A stretch of 64,000 bases of DNA from Hippasteria phrygiana (lineage: Eukaryota; Echinodermata; Asteroidea; Valvatida; Goniasteridae). Made by a program: the position numbers and the translations under genes. The stretch covers positions 248,001-312,000 of the forward strand of contig JAZGUH010000329.1 of assembly GCA_037893225.1 (NCBI GenBank). The letters run 5' to 3'. Shown here in pieces: positions 1 to 10,276 of the stretch; the stretch's first letter is position 1; each line of letters starts with the position of its first letter. Below the pieces are notes generated by a model that was given only the letters and a program-made list of their open reading frames with translations, was not told the origin of the DNA and made no database searches.

Positions 1-49
1 AAAAGGGGGGGGGGGGGGGGTACCCTTTCCCCCATACGTGCAGGGTATC
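1..49 (+). mobile_element. 3' fragment of hAT-like MITE family A
   Basis: The G tract followed by GGTACCC, a C run and GTGCAGGGTAT matches the right end of the complete family A copies at 1611-1808, 29716-29918 and 59972-60165. The rest of the element lies left of the window. Confidence 0.5.
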
Positions 50-1582
50 CAGCGATTCCCCTACCTCCGAGTCGACTTCAATTTAACGGACGACTTGTCT
101 CAACGAAAGACTTGTCTCCACGGACGACTTAGTGTCTTCCCATTGGACGTAAAGACGGTAGAGTTGTCTCAACGGTCAAGTTGTCTCGAGTCGAGTCGGC
201 CAACGGTCGAGTTGTCCGAGCCCCGACGGTATAATTTAATGGAGAGGTATTTCTTGCATGTAACAATTTCCCGCAGATCACACACCATCACCCAGGTTGC
301 CTGCCCGGTCCCGCCCGCCACCTTCCCCGTCGTATCTCCCTCGCTTCGACGTCACAGTTGCAAGACGTCGCATGCGAACACCAGCGGTGAACACTGCAGC
401 CGCTAGCGCATAGCCGGCCGGCCGGCCGGCTGCCTGCAATAATGCAAAGCAGAGCTAGCAGCTTCGATCGCGAACTCACCAGCGCCCCTTCGGCCAGTAG
501 TATACATGTAGATAGCTACCAGACTATTGTGCAACTTCATGGCAGCTCTTTTTCGTATGTGGGCGTGCGTGAAGAGAAAATGTTCCTCATTTTCATATAG
601 AATTGACGCATGCGCACTAGTTTCCCCCATTTTTCGGGGGGGGGGGGATTTTAAAAGATTCCCAAGACGTTGTTACTGGCGGTTCGTGGCTATTAATAGT
701 TTGTCGTGATAACGCCCTCTCGCGGCGGCCGGTTATCGCGTATAAACGTAACAACGTCTTGAACCAAGACTAACAGGGGTGTTGAAAGGGGCAGTCTCCT
801 CTCCTTTCTAGGTGATCGTACCATGTGCATTGCTGCAGAGATCCTCGATCAACCTGACCACGTCTTCTGGAGTGTTCAACTCTCGAAGAACGCTATCGAA
901 GGCTTTCTAATTCTCAAAATCTACGAACACCACATGTACATTGTAAAGGGCTTTTTACTGCGAGGTGGGCATCTTGACACAGTACATGTAGCCTATATAG
1001 AGTATCGAAGTCTAACGTCAGTCGGCACGACAACTGGCTCCAAACAAATGGAGATTTCGACAAAAGTACTCTGGTTCCAAACACTGCATTGACGTCATCA
1101 CTTCGGTACTCTATTGCATCCACTGTTGACATACCGCGCATGAAGTTACATTGTGTGTTCGATTCTTCACTTTAGACAATTGAGTCTTTGTTGGATCACA
1201 TTCAACACAATCTTGCTGGCATGGCTTATCATATCAAAGCAAGAGTGCGGTAATTGTCATCTTTGCAATGGCCATCGCCTTATTCACTACGGACGCAGTC
1301 AAAACCCATCACCGCCTTGTTATGGTTCCGAACATTGCATTAATTAACGTCATCACTTTAGTACTCTATTCTTTAGCGATTTGATTTCAGCGCTTGTGGG
1401 CAGTTAGTTGTGGGAAATACCGACTGGCATTCGTGTAGAATAAATTTTGCGTTATTTTGGAATATAGGGTGTATACCGTACATGGTGTTCGGGGGTAAAA
1501 GATTTACCCTCCTTTTTTCAACTACATGTACATGTAGGCCTAATTTGATTTTGTTGTTCTCAATGTTTTCTTAATTTGTTTT
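50..1582. other. No gene recognised
   Basis: I found no supported coding exon here. The stretch holds a GC-rich patch with a short CCGG run near 411-432, a G tract near 639-650, and a local duplicate of about 45 bases (1080-1118 and 1329-1372) built around ACGTCATCACTT..GTACTCTATT. The short open frames have no recognisable product. Confidence 0.5.
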
Positions 1583-1867
1583 AAGTGAACAAAGTGAAAA
1601 CTGGCAGGAGCATATGATGCACGATATGGGGCAGAGGGAACCCAACTCTTTTGTGTTGGTCAATGTGTTCCCGGAATCTCAGGAATTCTTTTCAGAGGTC
1701 TAGGGGGATGTGTTAGGTAACAATTAGTCTGGCGAGTGTATAGAGTATAGGGACAAAGGGGAAGGGGGGGGGGGGGGTACCCCTCTGCCCCATGTCGTGC
1801 TGGGTATAGGCAGGAGCGGGGTTCGAACTTGCGACCTCCGGAACACCGTACCGGTGTCATATGAATA
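1583..1867 (-). mobile_element. tRNA-derived SINE, interrupted by a MITE
   Basis: The flanks AAGTGAACAAAGTGAAAACT (left of 1603) and GGGGTTCGAACTTGCGACC (right of 1816) are the two halves of a minus-strand tRNA-like unit. Its B-box-like GGTTCGAAYCCC and downstream CCAGTTTTCTTTGTTCAC recur at about 3.8, 34.1 and 37.2 kb. The halves are separated by the 198-bp MITE at 1611-1808, so the MITE arrived second. Confidence 0.6.
1611..1808 (+). mobile_element. hAT-like MITE, family A, complete copy
   Basis: A 198-bp element with inverted ends CATATGATGCACGATATGG and CCATGTCGTGCTGGGTATA. It is flanked by an exact 8-bp target duplication GGCAGGAG (1603-1610 and 1809-1816). No coding capacity. The 8-bp duplication is typical of hAT elements, although the terminal bases are not the common CAGGG type. 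Confidence 0.8.
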
Positions 1868-1989
1868 CCGACTCCCGTGAATATCCGATTCCTTTCCCTC
1901 TCACGTGATGGGCCACCAGGCGCGGATTGCAAACCAGAAAAATGAAACCCTACAGGTCTTATTTTGCCTATGGGTAAGAACAAAACAAA

Positions 1990-2060
1990 GAGAAAGACTG
2001 GGATAGCGGGTAACACCATGTGAAATATATCTCTTCTAGGAAGAAATGTGGTTCTGAAAA
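1990..2060 (+). mobile_element. Solo arm of the foldback (hammerhead-like) family
   Basis: GAAAGACTGGGATAGCGGG, then TAACACCATGTGAAAT and the AGAAATGTGGTTCTGAAAA stretch, match the outer arm of the foldback element at 53669-53965. The copy is cut short by the family A MITE fragment that begins at 2074. Confidence 0.55.
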
Positions 2061-2073
2061 TAACCAAGATGAG

Positions 2074-2150
2074 CATATGATGCACGATATGGGCAGAGGG
2101 AACCCCTCCCCCCCTATTTTGTGTTGGTCATTGTGTTCCCCCACCCCCTA
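2074..2150 (+). mobile_element. Family A MITE, 5' fragment
   Basis: Starts CATATGATGCACGATATGGGC and continues through the TTGTGTTGGTCATTGTGTTCC block of family A, then loses similarity. The right half is missing. Confidence 0.6.
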
Positions 2151-3290
2151 AACAAATTTCGCAGACGAAACATTTTGGGAGTCACCTTTCTGGGCAACCC
2201 TTCAAAAAAGTCTTATTCTTGGTTGCTTTTGCACATATCAGATCGGCCGAATTACAGTCCGGCCAAGAAGGTTAACATTTGTAAACTAATTATTAAATAA
2301 CTAAACGTGTGTGTGTTTTTTCTTTACGCTTGATGACTCACTTCGAACAACGATTTTTCACTATTATGGGCTCCGTGCACAACTACCCCCTCAGCGGAAA
2401 GAAAAGGCAAGTTGGGGGGTCAATATCGACGCCATCTTACCCGACTTCAATTTAAGTGTCTGGTTCCCGCTATGATATTCTTATTGAAAACGCAATTATC
2501 GAGAGTCGGCGGCAGACAAAGCAATCCCACTGGTATACAAGTATCAAATAAACGCGAAGTGCATACAGTGCGTAATACCAGCGACGTACTTCCCATGAAA
2601 GTGCGGTTGCTATGTGGACAGCGCCCTCTTTTGGTGACGCACCGGGAGCCAATATGTTCTCGTAACTTGGATAACGGATTGATCTTTGATAACTTCACAG
2701 GTTCGTTATGTATGAGTGACCGCCGCCTGTAGCTGTTTCGTCAGCTCTATCAATTTTATATCACACTACATGTAAGTGCACCTAAACAATTAGGCATTTC
2801 GTAAAAACAAAAACAGAAAAAAATCAAACTACAATCAAATGCTCAAATGAACCGATGAACGGTGGAAAGAAACTGTTGCGGATACACCATGTGAAGAAAC
2901 TAGATTTAAAAATAAGATCTGTGGTTCTTAACACACCTAAAGTTGATGGATCTGGTTTTTGTAAGAACCACACTTGATGCCATGCATGCAACTTCGCAAG
3001 ATACCCATTAAATGTCTATGGTTGTACTCTCCACCACAAAAACCATGCGTGCGTTCGGCTTTTTATGCAAGTTCGCCCTTAACAAGGCTAAAAGCCACCC
3101 GAGGTATATCAGCTACAAAGGGAAAAAGAATCAAGGATGCAAAGGAGGCACTAGGCAAAGAATTCCATAGAGATACAGAACGAGGAAAAAAGCTATTGGC
3201 ATAGCTTTTCTTCTTCATCTGGGTACAGCTATAGTGACAACAGTGACATACAAAAAAGACAACCAAATGATTCTGAACGAAGACGCCTGA
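2151..3290. other. No gene recognised
   Basis: AT-rich sequence without a supported exon. Around 2870-2970 there is a diverged piece of the foldback family (TACACCATGTGAAGAAAC, then TGTGGTTCTT and its inverse AAGAACCACAC). Confidence 0.4.
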
Positions 3291-3296
3291 TTTATT
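3291..3296 (-). terminator. Possible poly(A) signal of the C11orf98-like gene
   Basis: TTTATT on the plus strand reads AATAAA on the minus strand, about 78 bases after the TAA stop at 3374-3376. Position and motif fit a normal metazoan polyadenylation signal. A transcript 3' end would be needed to confirm it. Confidence 0.4.
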
Positions 3297-3373
3297 CCTT
3301 CAAATCTCTATTTACCAACACTGATAAAAAAAACGTGCCAGTTAAAAGTTCTCATTTTGGGGTGAAAATAAAA

Positions 3374-3495
3374 TTACACTAATTTCATCTCGATATCTTC
3401 CCCGCCACTGGTGTCCACAGTTGGTGGCCGGGTCTTCGTAACAGTCTTGGGGTTGGTGTTTTTGCGTTGTTTCCCACGCACGGACGTTAACTCAA
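3374..3495 (-). CDS. C11orf98-like gene, terminal coding exon
   Basis: The acceptor TTTCCAG precedes 3495 on the minus strand. The exon completes a GTT codon begun in the previous exon (phase 1) and ends DIEMKLV then TAA. The reading frame is rich in K, R, T and P. Confidence 0.55.
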
Positions 3496-6400
3496 CTGGA
3501 AATGAAAAGTAGACAATTGTCAAGGAATTTTGTACAATTAATATGAAAACAGGTTCCTTTGAAGCAGGAAACAAGCGACGTCCTTGAAGTGAAAATGCAA
3601 TGGATATCTATTGTACAAAAATACAACCATGATCTAAATGAATGTTGTCACTAAAAGTGAAAAGAAAATGGTCAGTTTACAAGAGGGCGCTTTTTTTTTG
3701 TAATACAAGGAACTGCACTGCTGCACCACGGTGACCTACTTAACAAAACAGCGCCATGGCACACCGCAGAGTCAAAAGAGCCTAAGAACAGTACTTGATC
3801 AACCCTTTCAAATAATCTTCAAAGTGAGCAAAGAAAACTGGCAAAAGTGGGATTTGAACCTGCGACCTCCGAAATACCATACTGGTGGTTCTACCAACAG
3901 AGCCCTATGTTGCCGCTCTCCCATCTTTTTTTCGGGGGGAGGGGGCGCTAGTCTCGTTTAGTTTAAAATGATTTTAGACTAATCTTAAACTTTAGTTTAA
4001 AATAATCGACCAACAAAATTGCTTCGGCTCATGAATATGATAATTTGCATGAGCATACAAAACAAATCCCCCATATAATTTCTACAAAGGAGGTAGAAAT
4101 TCATAGCAACTTGGAATATCACAGTAGCATGGAAAGAAAGCTGTTATTCCAGTCATAACAATCCTACTTCAGGGTCCCTTTATTTTTTTAAATATTGATG
4201 TTGGTGTGAATCCCAGCACTTCAAAATTGCTAATTGCTTACATAAAGTTAGAAGTAACCAATCTTTATATGGAGACAAGTGATCGTATTATAATTCACTT
4301 ACAGATTCACTGACATGAAAAACGGAGTTAAGATTGGAATAAGGAACCCAGATTGTAAACAAGTACTGTTTTTTGACTTTTTTGTTTGTGGCGTTGAATA
4401 AAGGAACAAGTAAATTAATGGGGGAAAAAATCTCCTTAATCATTACCATTTCAATTACAAAATATTTTGTAGAGCTTAGCAATTTGAAGTACATGTAAGT
4501 CTAACCTACCTTGCATTTCATTGACTTCTCTTTCATCCCTTAGCCTCGCTTTCAGTAGCTTCCTGAGTTTCTTCCCTGACTGGGTTGAGTTGGTGCTCAC
4601 ATTGAATCTAGGACAAGATTTGAGGAAATAATGCAACATCTTGTCAGTGAGAAGATGGAATTAACGTTTTGGAATCAACGTCTTGGAATTAACGTCTTGT
4701 TATGCTAGAACAGTGCTGAAAGAAATTTACGTAATTTGGTGCAATTTCATTACAGAATTTGTTTAAGGCAAATTTACTGAATCAACTTGAGAGAGAAAAA
4801 GATAATTGAAAAAACAATATACACATCAGTGGCATAAATCTGTGTCGGCAAGTGGGGGATGGACGAGTGGGGGGATGGGCGAGTGGGGGGATGGGCGAGT
4901 GGGGGGGATGGGCGAGTGGGGGGGATGGGCGAGTGGGGGGGATGGGCGAGTGGGGGGGATGGGCGAGTGGGGGGGATGGGCGAGTGGGGGGGATGGGCGA
5001 GTGGGGGGGATGGGCAAGGGGGGATGGGCGAGTGAGGTGATGGGCGAGTGGGGTGATGGGCGAGTGGGGTGATGGGCAAGTGGGGTGATGGGCGAGTGGG
5101 GTGATGGGCGAGTGGGGTGATGGGCGAGTGGGGTGATGGGCGAGTGGGGTGATGGGCGAGTGGGGTGATGGGCGAGTGGGGTGATGGGCGAGTGGGGTGA
5201 TGGGCGAGTGGGGTGATGGGCGAGTGGGGTGATGGGCGAGTGGGGTGATGGGCGAGTGGGGTGATGGGCGAGTGGGGTGATGGGCGAGTGGGGTGATGGG
5301 CGAGTGGGGTGATGGGCGAGTGGGGTGATGGGCGAGTGGGGTGATGGGCGAGTGGGGTGATGGGCGAGTGGGGTGATGGGCGAGTGGGGTGATGGGCGAG
5401 TGGGGTGATGGGCGAGTGGGGTGATGGGCGAGTGGGGTGATGGGCGAGTGGGGTGATGGGCGAGTGGGGTGATGGGCGAGTGGGGTGATGGGCGAGTGGG
5501 GTGATGGGCGAGTGGGGTGATGGGCGAGTGGGGTGATGGGTGATGGGGGTGATGGGCGATGGGGGTGATGGGCAAGTGTGTGGGATGGGCAAGTGTGGGG
5601 GATGGGCGAGTGGGGGGATGGGGGAAGGGCAAGTGTGGTGGATGGTCGGGGATGGGGGATGGGCAAGTGTGGGGGATGGGCGAGTAGGGGGATCGGGGGA
5701 TGGGCGCGAGTGGGGGATGGGCGCGAGTGGGGGATGGGCGCGAGTGGGGGATGGGCGCGAGTGGGGGATGGGCGCGAGTGGGGGATGGGCGCGAGTGGGG
5801 GTGGGCGAGTGGGGGTGGGGAATGGGCGAGTGGGGGTGGGGAATGGGCGAGTGGGGATGGTGGAGTGGGGGATTGGGGATGACCGAAATCCAGCCGGCAG
5901 CCAAACAAAAATATTGAAAAATGGGGGGGGGGGGGAGACAGGAGACAAGGTGACGCTATGTAGGCTGTGTACATCTAATGCAACTATGCACACTAAGCAT
6001 GACAAAACAACGGTGCATTTAAAGCTTTTGTGCCGTTTTTTTTCCGTATTTTATACATTTCGACTGTTGGGAATTAAGTTACAAGATAACCTCAAAATCA
6101 TATTTATTTGTTTCTCACCAAATAAATCGGGGGGGGGGGGGGGGGGGGGGGGCGGGTTTAGGGGGTGATCCAATGGCCCAGCTTCCCCGGTCAAAATTCG
6201 GGGGGGGGGGGGGGGGGTATTTACACCCATGATACACATGAAGCATACAAAATATTTTCAGGAGCAGCATACAAAAGCAAAGTAAAACAGACTTTTTTTA
6301 TGGACTTCTTGAATATTTACCCACTTTACAAAAGGCGGTAATGGTGATGGGCGAAAGGGCAGGGGATACAGTTCACCTGATTAACACCCATATTCTGTTT

Positions 6401-6596
6401 CCGATCATTTATCATCCATGTGTAACAGGCTACATGCATATCAAGTTGAAACATACTTTCTCTTCTTCAAGATGCCCTTGGCCTTTCTGTGTTTAGACAT
6501 GCCACCAGAAAATGTTCCCTTTTCCTTCCTGGCAGACGGTGGGTTCGCTGTGATCTGTTTATGTCTTTGTCTCTGGATTATTCTGAAACCCGGTTG
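3374..6596 (-). CDS. C11orf98-like small basic protein (5' end not found)
   Basis: Three minus-strand exons (6596-6457, 4607-4510, 3495-3374) have good splice sites and join in one reading frame with matching phases: 46 codons plus AA, A plus 32 codons plus G, then TT plus 39 codons and TAA. The product is very basic. Its middle (GILKKR, then NSTQSGKKLRKLLK, then EMQVEL) and its end (GGEDIEMKLV) align by eye with my memory of vertebrate C11orf98, a small uncharacterised basic protein with LKKR, SGKKRRKLL, MEVE and a DVEMKD tail. The first visible exon (QPGFRIIQRQRHKQ...) aligns poorly, and no start codon was located upstream of 6596. A highly expanded minisatellite lies in the 4607-6457 intron. 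No function is claimed. Exon chaining is firmer than the name. Confidence 0.55.
3820..3960 (-). mobile_element. tRNA-derived SINE copy
   Basis: Plus-strand AAAGTGAGCAAAGAAAACTG, GGGATTTGAACCTGCGACC and the TACCAACAG segment are the reverse of a tRNA-like unit (CTGTTGGTAGA... GGTTCAAATCCC). It is followed by a G-rich end and GCTAGTC, as in the 34.1-kb copy. Confidence 0.6.
4510..4607 (-). CDS. C11orf98-like gene, middle exon
   Basis: Acceptor GTCCTAG before 4607 and donor GTAGGT after 4510. It encodes the conserved-looking basic block NSTQSGKKLRKLLKAR followed by acidic and basic residues. Entry phase 2 and exit phase 1 match both neighbours. Confidence 0.6.
4830..6245 (+). mobile_element. 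Dispersed element carrying an expanded minisatellite
   Basis: The borders (AAATCTGTGTCGGC on the left; CCAGCCGGC, then GGAGACAAGGTGACGC, TGTACATCTAATGCAA, AACGGTGCATTTAA and AAGTTACAAGATAA on the right) recur in the same order at 41565-42190. This defines two copies of one dispersed element. In the 41.6-kb copy the place of the minisatellite is only a short G tract. Confidence 0.65.
4846..5880 (+). repeat. G-rich minisatellite, mainly 16-bp unit
   Basis: From about 5036 to 5545 the unit GATGGGCGAGTGGGGT repeats almost perfectly, roughly 31 times. The left part (4853-5035) has the same unit with longer G runs. The right part (5545-5880) contains diverged forms such as GATGGGCGCGAGTGGGG. Because 16 is not a multiple of three, the repeat opens all three frames on the minus strand and gives the same proline-rich peptide in each. 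These are not genes. Confidence 0.95.
6457..6596 (-). CDS. C11orf98-like gene, first visible exon
   Basis: Acceptor TTGTTTCACAG before 6596 and donor GTATGT after 6457. The exon opens only in the frame that joins the next exon (exit phase 2). It is rich in K and R and ends SKHRKAKGILKKR. The frame stays open upstream to an ATG at 6704, but that part is AT-rich and hydrophobic and is probably intron. Confidence 0.5.
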
Positions 6597-8220
6597 CTGT
6601 GAAACAAGCAGAATAATTACCTGATTAAAAAGCACATGTACTGTAACCAAAAAAACTAACCATCGCGAAATAAATAAATTTTGTCCCATACGCGCTCCAT
6701 ACATTATTGCCCACGTTCAACTCTGACCTTTCAAATATCCCAAACAACAGACATTGCAATGATGGCGGACTTGCCGACGAGGTCGTTACGAGAATAGGCC
6801 AAGGCCAAATCTCTGCTGCTGTTATGTGCCGATGCAGTATCGGTTATCGCGGAATTCCGCAAGCTAATGTAAGAAAGACAGAACACTGTTTTAAATGAGC
6901 CAAGATAGCTAGAATACAGCAGATCGTGTTCGGTAAGTATGCATGAAGTCTGAAGATAAATCCAAATGACATTCCCAGAAAACACAATTTTTAGTCTTAG
7001 ATTTAGAACTTAGATTTAGAAGCAATGCCCTTATAATTATTTAATATCCACTTAATTAAGCAAATGTCACAAAACAGATACACTTTTTTCATGTTTTTTA
7101 AGAAATGCTTTTCAACAGTAGGTAATATAATCGGAGAATGTCATTGGATTGCTGCTTTTATAAGCTTTCATTTGATATCAATAAACCTTTTCGACATTCT
7201 CAATGCATTGTGGGTTTGGAGGCCAAACAAACCATGTAATTTATACACAAACCTATGGCACTGTGAACCAGTCCAAATATTAATTGATTTTGAGCGATAC
7301 CCTTTTCACATATCTTTGCATGGAACATAAGGAAAATAATAACCAGAAAAATAAATTCTAAATGGCAATAGGAATAAAGGAAATAATTGGGGAATCCCTC
7401 TCACTAACGTTACCCATGCGTTACCTAAGTAAGTTACTGATGAATGCAAATTTCTGGAATTAGAACAGCTAATTAATGTCACATTATTAACCAATCGGAA
7501 AAGGATTTTTGCAAGCATGACAACGAACATATGTGACCAATGCGACCAATCATGTCCGTTCTAAATCTAATGTGCTTGCTCTTCTAATGCCAGTTAAGGC
7601 TAATGCAGTTCCCATGATGCTTTGAGAATGTCGAAACGGTTTATTATCATTGACCATATAGGTGCTGTGGTTACCGAGATACACCTTTTAAACATTATAC
7701 TTCGTTACGAGTTCCTTAATAATTTATGATATAGCCTGTATACCCAAATAAAGTTATAAAAACGTGTTTCGCAAGTGATAAATATTGAAAATGTGATGAA
7801 AAATTAAAGGAATTGTATTATTAAAAACATTGTACTTGTAGGGTAGTACATGTACATGTACCTTGCAAAAGAAGCAAGTAGGCCATATCTAGACATGAAA
7901 TTAAAACAATTTCATGGAATGAAGCTAGTAGATTTCTTTTGATGAGAACACTTTTATTCCAAAGGTGTTCCTTGAAGTGACAAATGGGGGATAGACTGGC
8001 TCCGAGTCCCTCCTTTCTCACTTCGATGATTATGAGGACCAGTGGTGGGTTATGCTAATTAGCATAAACCTGGTGGAATTCCAACATGTTTAGGGTTTGT
8101 TATTATTTATATACCACAAATGCATTGCGCTGTTCTTAACGGCTAATATCCAAACACACGTACGTTGAACAAAACTTTTGTTTCTTCAAATTTATTAAAG
8201 AGAAGGAAAACTGCTAATGA
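6597..8220. other. Intergenic stretch, possible promoter region
   Basis: No exon could be chained here. The patch CAATGATGGCGGACTTGCC at 6757-6775 resembles the GATGGCGG (YY1-type) element often found at metazoan gene starts. It would suit the 5' end of the minus-strand C11orf98-like gene or a noncoding first exon of AGPAT. This is inference from motif and position only. Confidence 0.25.
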
Positions 8221-8424
8221 CAGTGTCGTATAGACCACCACAAGACCCTTCAAGACCAGCACAAGACCAGCAGTCTTAATCCAAGTCTTAAGCTATTCAA
8301 ATGAACTGTAACAAAAGCATTCCTTTGTCATGGTTTATGCCTGTTACTTGTGCCTGTTATAAGCTGGTCTTGTGAATGGTCTTAAATTGTGCCTGGTCTT
8401 GAAATGGTCTCGACTACAACACTG
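8221..8424 (+). mobile_element. MITE, family B (CAGTGTCGTATAGACC ends)
   Basis: Inverted ends CAGTGTCGTATAGACC and GGTCTCGACTACAACACTG, with the internal block TTCAAATGAACTGTAACAAA and CAAGACC/GGTCTTG half repeats. The same family occurs at about 18.64, 22.43 and 63.68 kb. No clear target duplication is left at this copy. Confidence 0.65.
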
Positions 8425-8815
8425 ATATGATCATGGCAACATCTACTACATTATGTACAGTCAGTGCGACAGTTCCGGATCACTTTTCGTACAAGCCGCT
8501 GTATGCCAGCTGGTGTTCGGAGTTTGTGTCCGAGTGACATCACTTCGTAGTAAAATACCTCCTCTTCATCTTAACACCAAACATGTCTACATAGACTCAA
8601 TCTAAAGGGAATTATATCTCAGTTTTTGTACAGGATTAAGCGCGACAGTTCCGGATCACGCCTACGCTGACCACCTGGCGTGCGCGCCTTCATGCGTGTG
8701 CTGTGCTGGTGGTGGTGGGGGGAATCACAATGAGCTTTAGCTGCTAAACTATTTTTTTGGGGGGCCGCTTTTCATCCTGTGCCAAATCAAGCCAACTGAA
8801 ATGAAATGAAATCAA

Positions 8816-8930
8816 CTGGACTGGACTGGACTGGACTGGACTTTGATCCGATCCGATCCGATCCCATCCGATTTGATTAGATCCGATCCGATTCAATTCA
8901 ATTTTTTTTTTGGGTGGGGGGGGGGGGGGG
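8816..8930 (+). repeat. Composite microsatellite (CTGGA)n (GATCC)n with T and G tracts
   Basis: Short pentamer runs GGACTGGACTGGACT and GATCCGATCCGATCC are followed by a T run and a G run. Simple-sequence DNA, with no coding signal. Confidence 0.85.
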
Positions 8931-10030
8931 AAATCCCAGTGCCCCAAAAACTACAGAAGCTGTCAATCTATGGTACTACATGTAGCTACCATCAAAATCA
9001 ACAGGTTCTTTTAAGAATCAGTTTTTTTAACCCTAACCCTGTCAGGTGCAGCACAGTGCATCTGTGGTGACAGCTCGACCTTGCTGCACTCTGCACACAA
9101 GTCAATGTGACAAAGTATGCAATCTGATGCAGTATCAGGCAGGGTTTCAAGCCAAAATACCCTCGAGGGTTAGGGTTAAAGGCAAATGGCAGTGTACAAG
9201 AAACCAACATGTACATGTAAGGGAACACACAAGCAAGAAGGGGTGTAAATGTAGGTGGAGAAACACAAAAGAGAGATTAAGAACAAAGGGAGAGTGGCAA
9301 TTTGTTTATATTTCAGGTCAATCATGTTTCTTCCTCCATGGGTCAATTCAGTCAGTAAGCAGTTCAATTCATTTTCATGAGAATCAGTTTTGATTTAGTA
9401 CCAGCAGTGGTGTATATCCCCTTATCAATGCATGTTTTATAGCCAGATTTTGTTGTATTCTACTTTGGAGAAAAAAACTATGGGAGCACAGGTCAAGGAT
9501 ACCGAAGCAAATACACAATAATGACTAGTGCACACACTTCTGTTTTGCATAAATCTGATTAACCATTGGTACATTGTATGAGAGAGACCATGTTTAACTC
9601 ATCAATCATTCAGTGGCTTATCTAAAAGATGTACAATGTACATGTATGTATTTCTTGTGCGTAGACGTACAACAATGTAGTATTAAATGTAGGAGGCCTG
9701 GTTGAAAGGTGGGAGGCTCATCAGTGTATCATTAAACCAGGTGCGTTATTAAGGCAGGTTAGAGATTTATTCTGCAATAATTGTCATTTTTGTTGGTTTA
9801 CCGGTCAGTTGGTTTACAACTGCATCATGTACACTTTTGCTAGAATGCGGAACACAAGAAAAACAGTGAATGATATTTGTGTTGATATCCTGACAGGTTT
9901 CCCCGTGGAGTGCAGTGTAGTTTGGCATTCGCCATTTTTTCATGCATACTGTACATGTATGTATCCTATGTGCATGTAGTTTCCAACTCTCATTAAATGA
10001 AATTCTATGTATTGTTTTGTCCTACTTCAG
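8931..10030. other. No gene recognised upstream of AGPAT
   Basis: No supported coding exon. It holds a small inverted pair of telomere-like words, TTAACCCTAACCCT near 9030 and GGGTTAGGGTTAAAGG near 9167, and scattered ACATGTA motifs. The end is a pyrimidine-rich splice acceptor (TGTCCTACTTCAG) for the first AGPAT coding exon, so an upstream noncoding exon must lie here or further left. Confidence 0.4.
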
Positions 10031-10097
10031 ATTGTAAGTCTAGTGTGAAGCGTCCAAGGTGGATTCCGATGGTGAACCCATCACCTCATCATCTGCC
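10031..10097 (+). other. AGPAT 5' UTR part of exon
   Basis: Starts after the acceptor TTTTGTCCTACTTCAG and runs to the ATG at 10098. There is no in-frame ATG upstream within the exon, only a GTG at 10059. The ATG context GCCATGG is a strong Kozak match, so I place the start at 10098. Confidence 0.6.
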
Positions 10098-10276
10098 ATG
10101 GATTTTGTTGGGACGGTTTTGATTGCAGGAGCCTTGTTGTACCTTATTCTCCTACTGACAAGCCGGACAGTCCGTTTCAGGACCAAGTACTACCTGTACA
10201 ATTTCTGCTATCCAGCCATTGGATTAGTGTGCATCCCACTCATGTTGCTCAATCCTGGGGATGTTGACAATATCAA
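10098..10276 (+). CDS. AGPAT: AGPAT exon 1 (coding)
   Basis: ATG in a GCCATGG context. It codes for 59 residues with two membrane segments and leaves AA for a split lysine codon. The donor is GTGAGT at 10277. Confidence 0.9.

Noticed and set aside
4774..6005. Three overlapping proline-rich minus-strand open frames of about 380-407 codons
   Set aside because: They are produced by the 16-bp minisatellite, which opens all three frames and gives the same HSPITPLAHHPTRPSP peptide in each. There is no start context, splice support or family match.
4806..6168. Glycine/tryptophan-rich plus-strand frames over the same region
   Set aside because: Same minisatellite read on the other strand.
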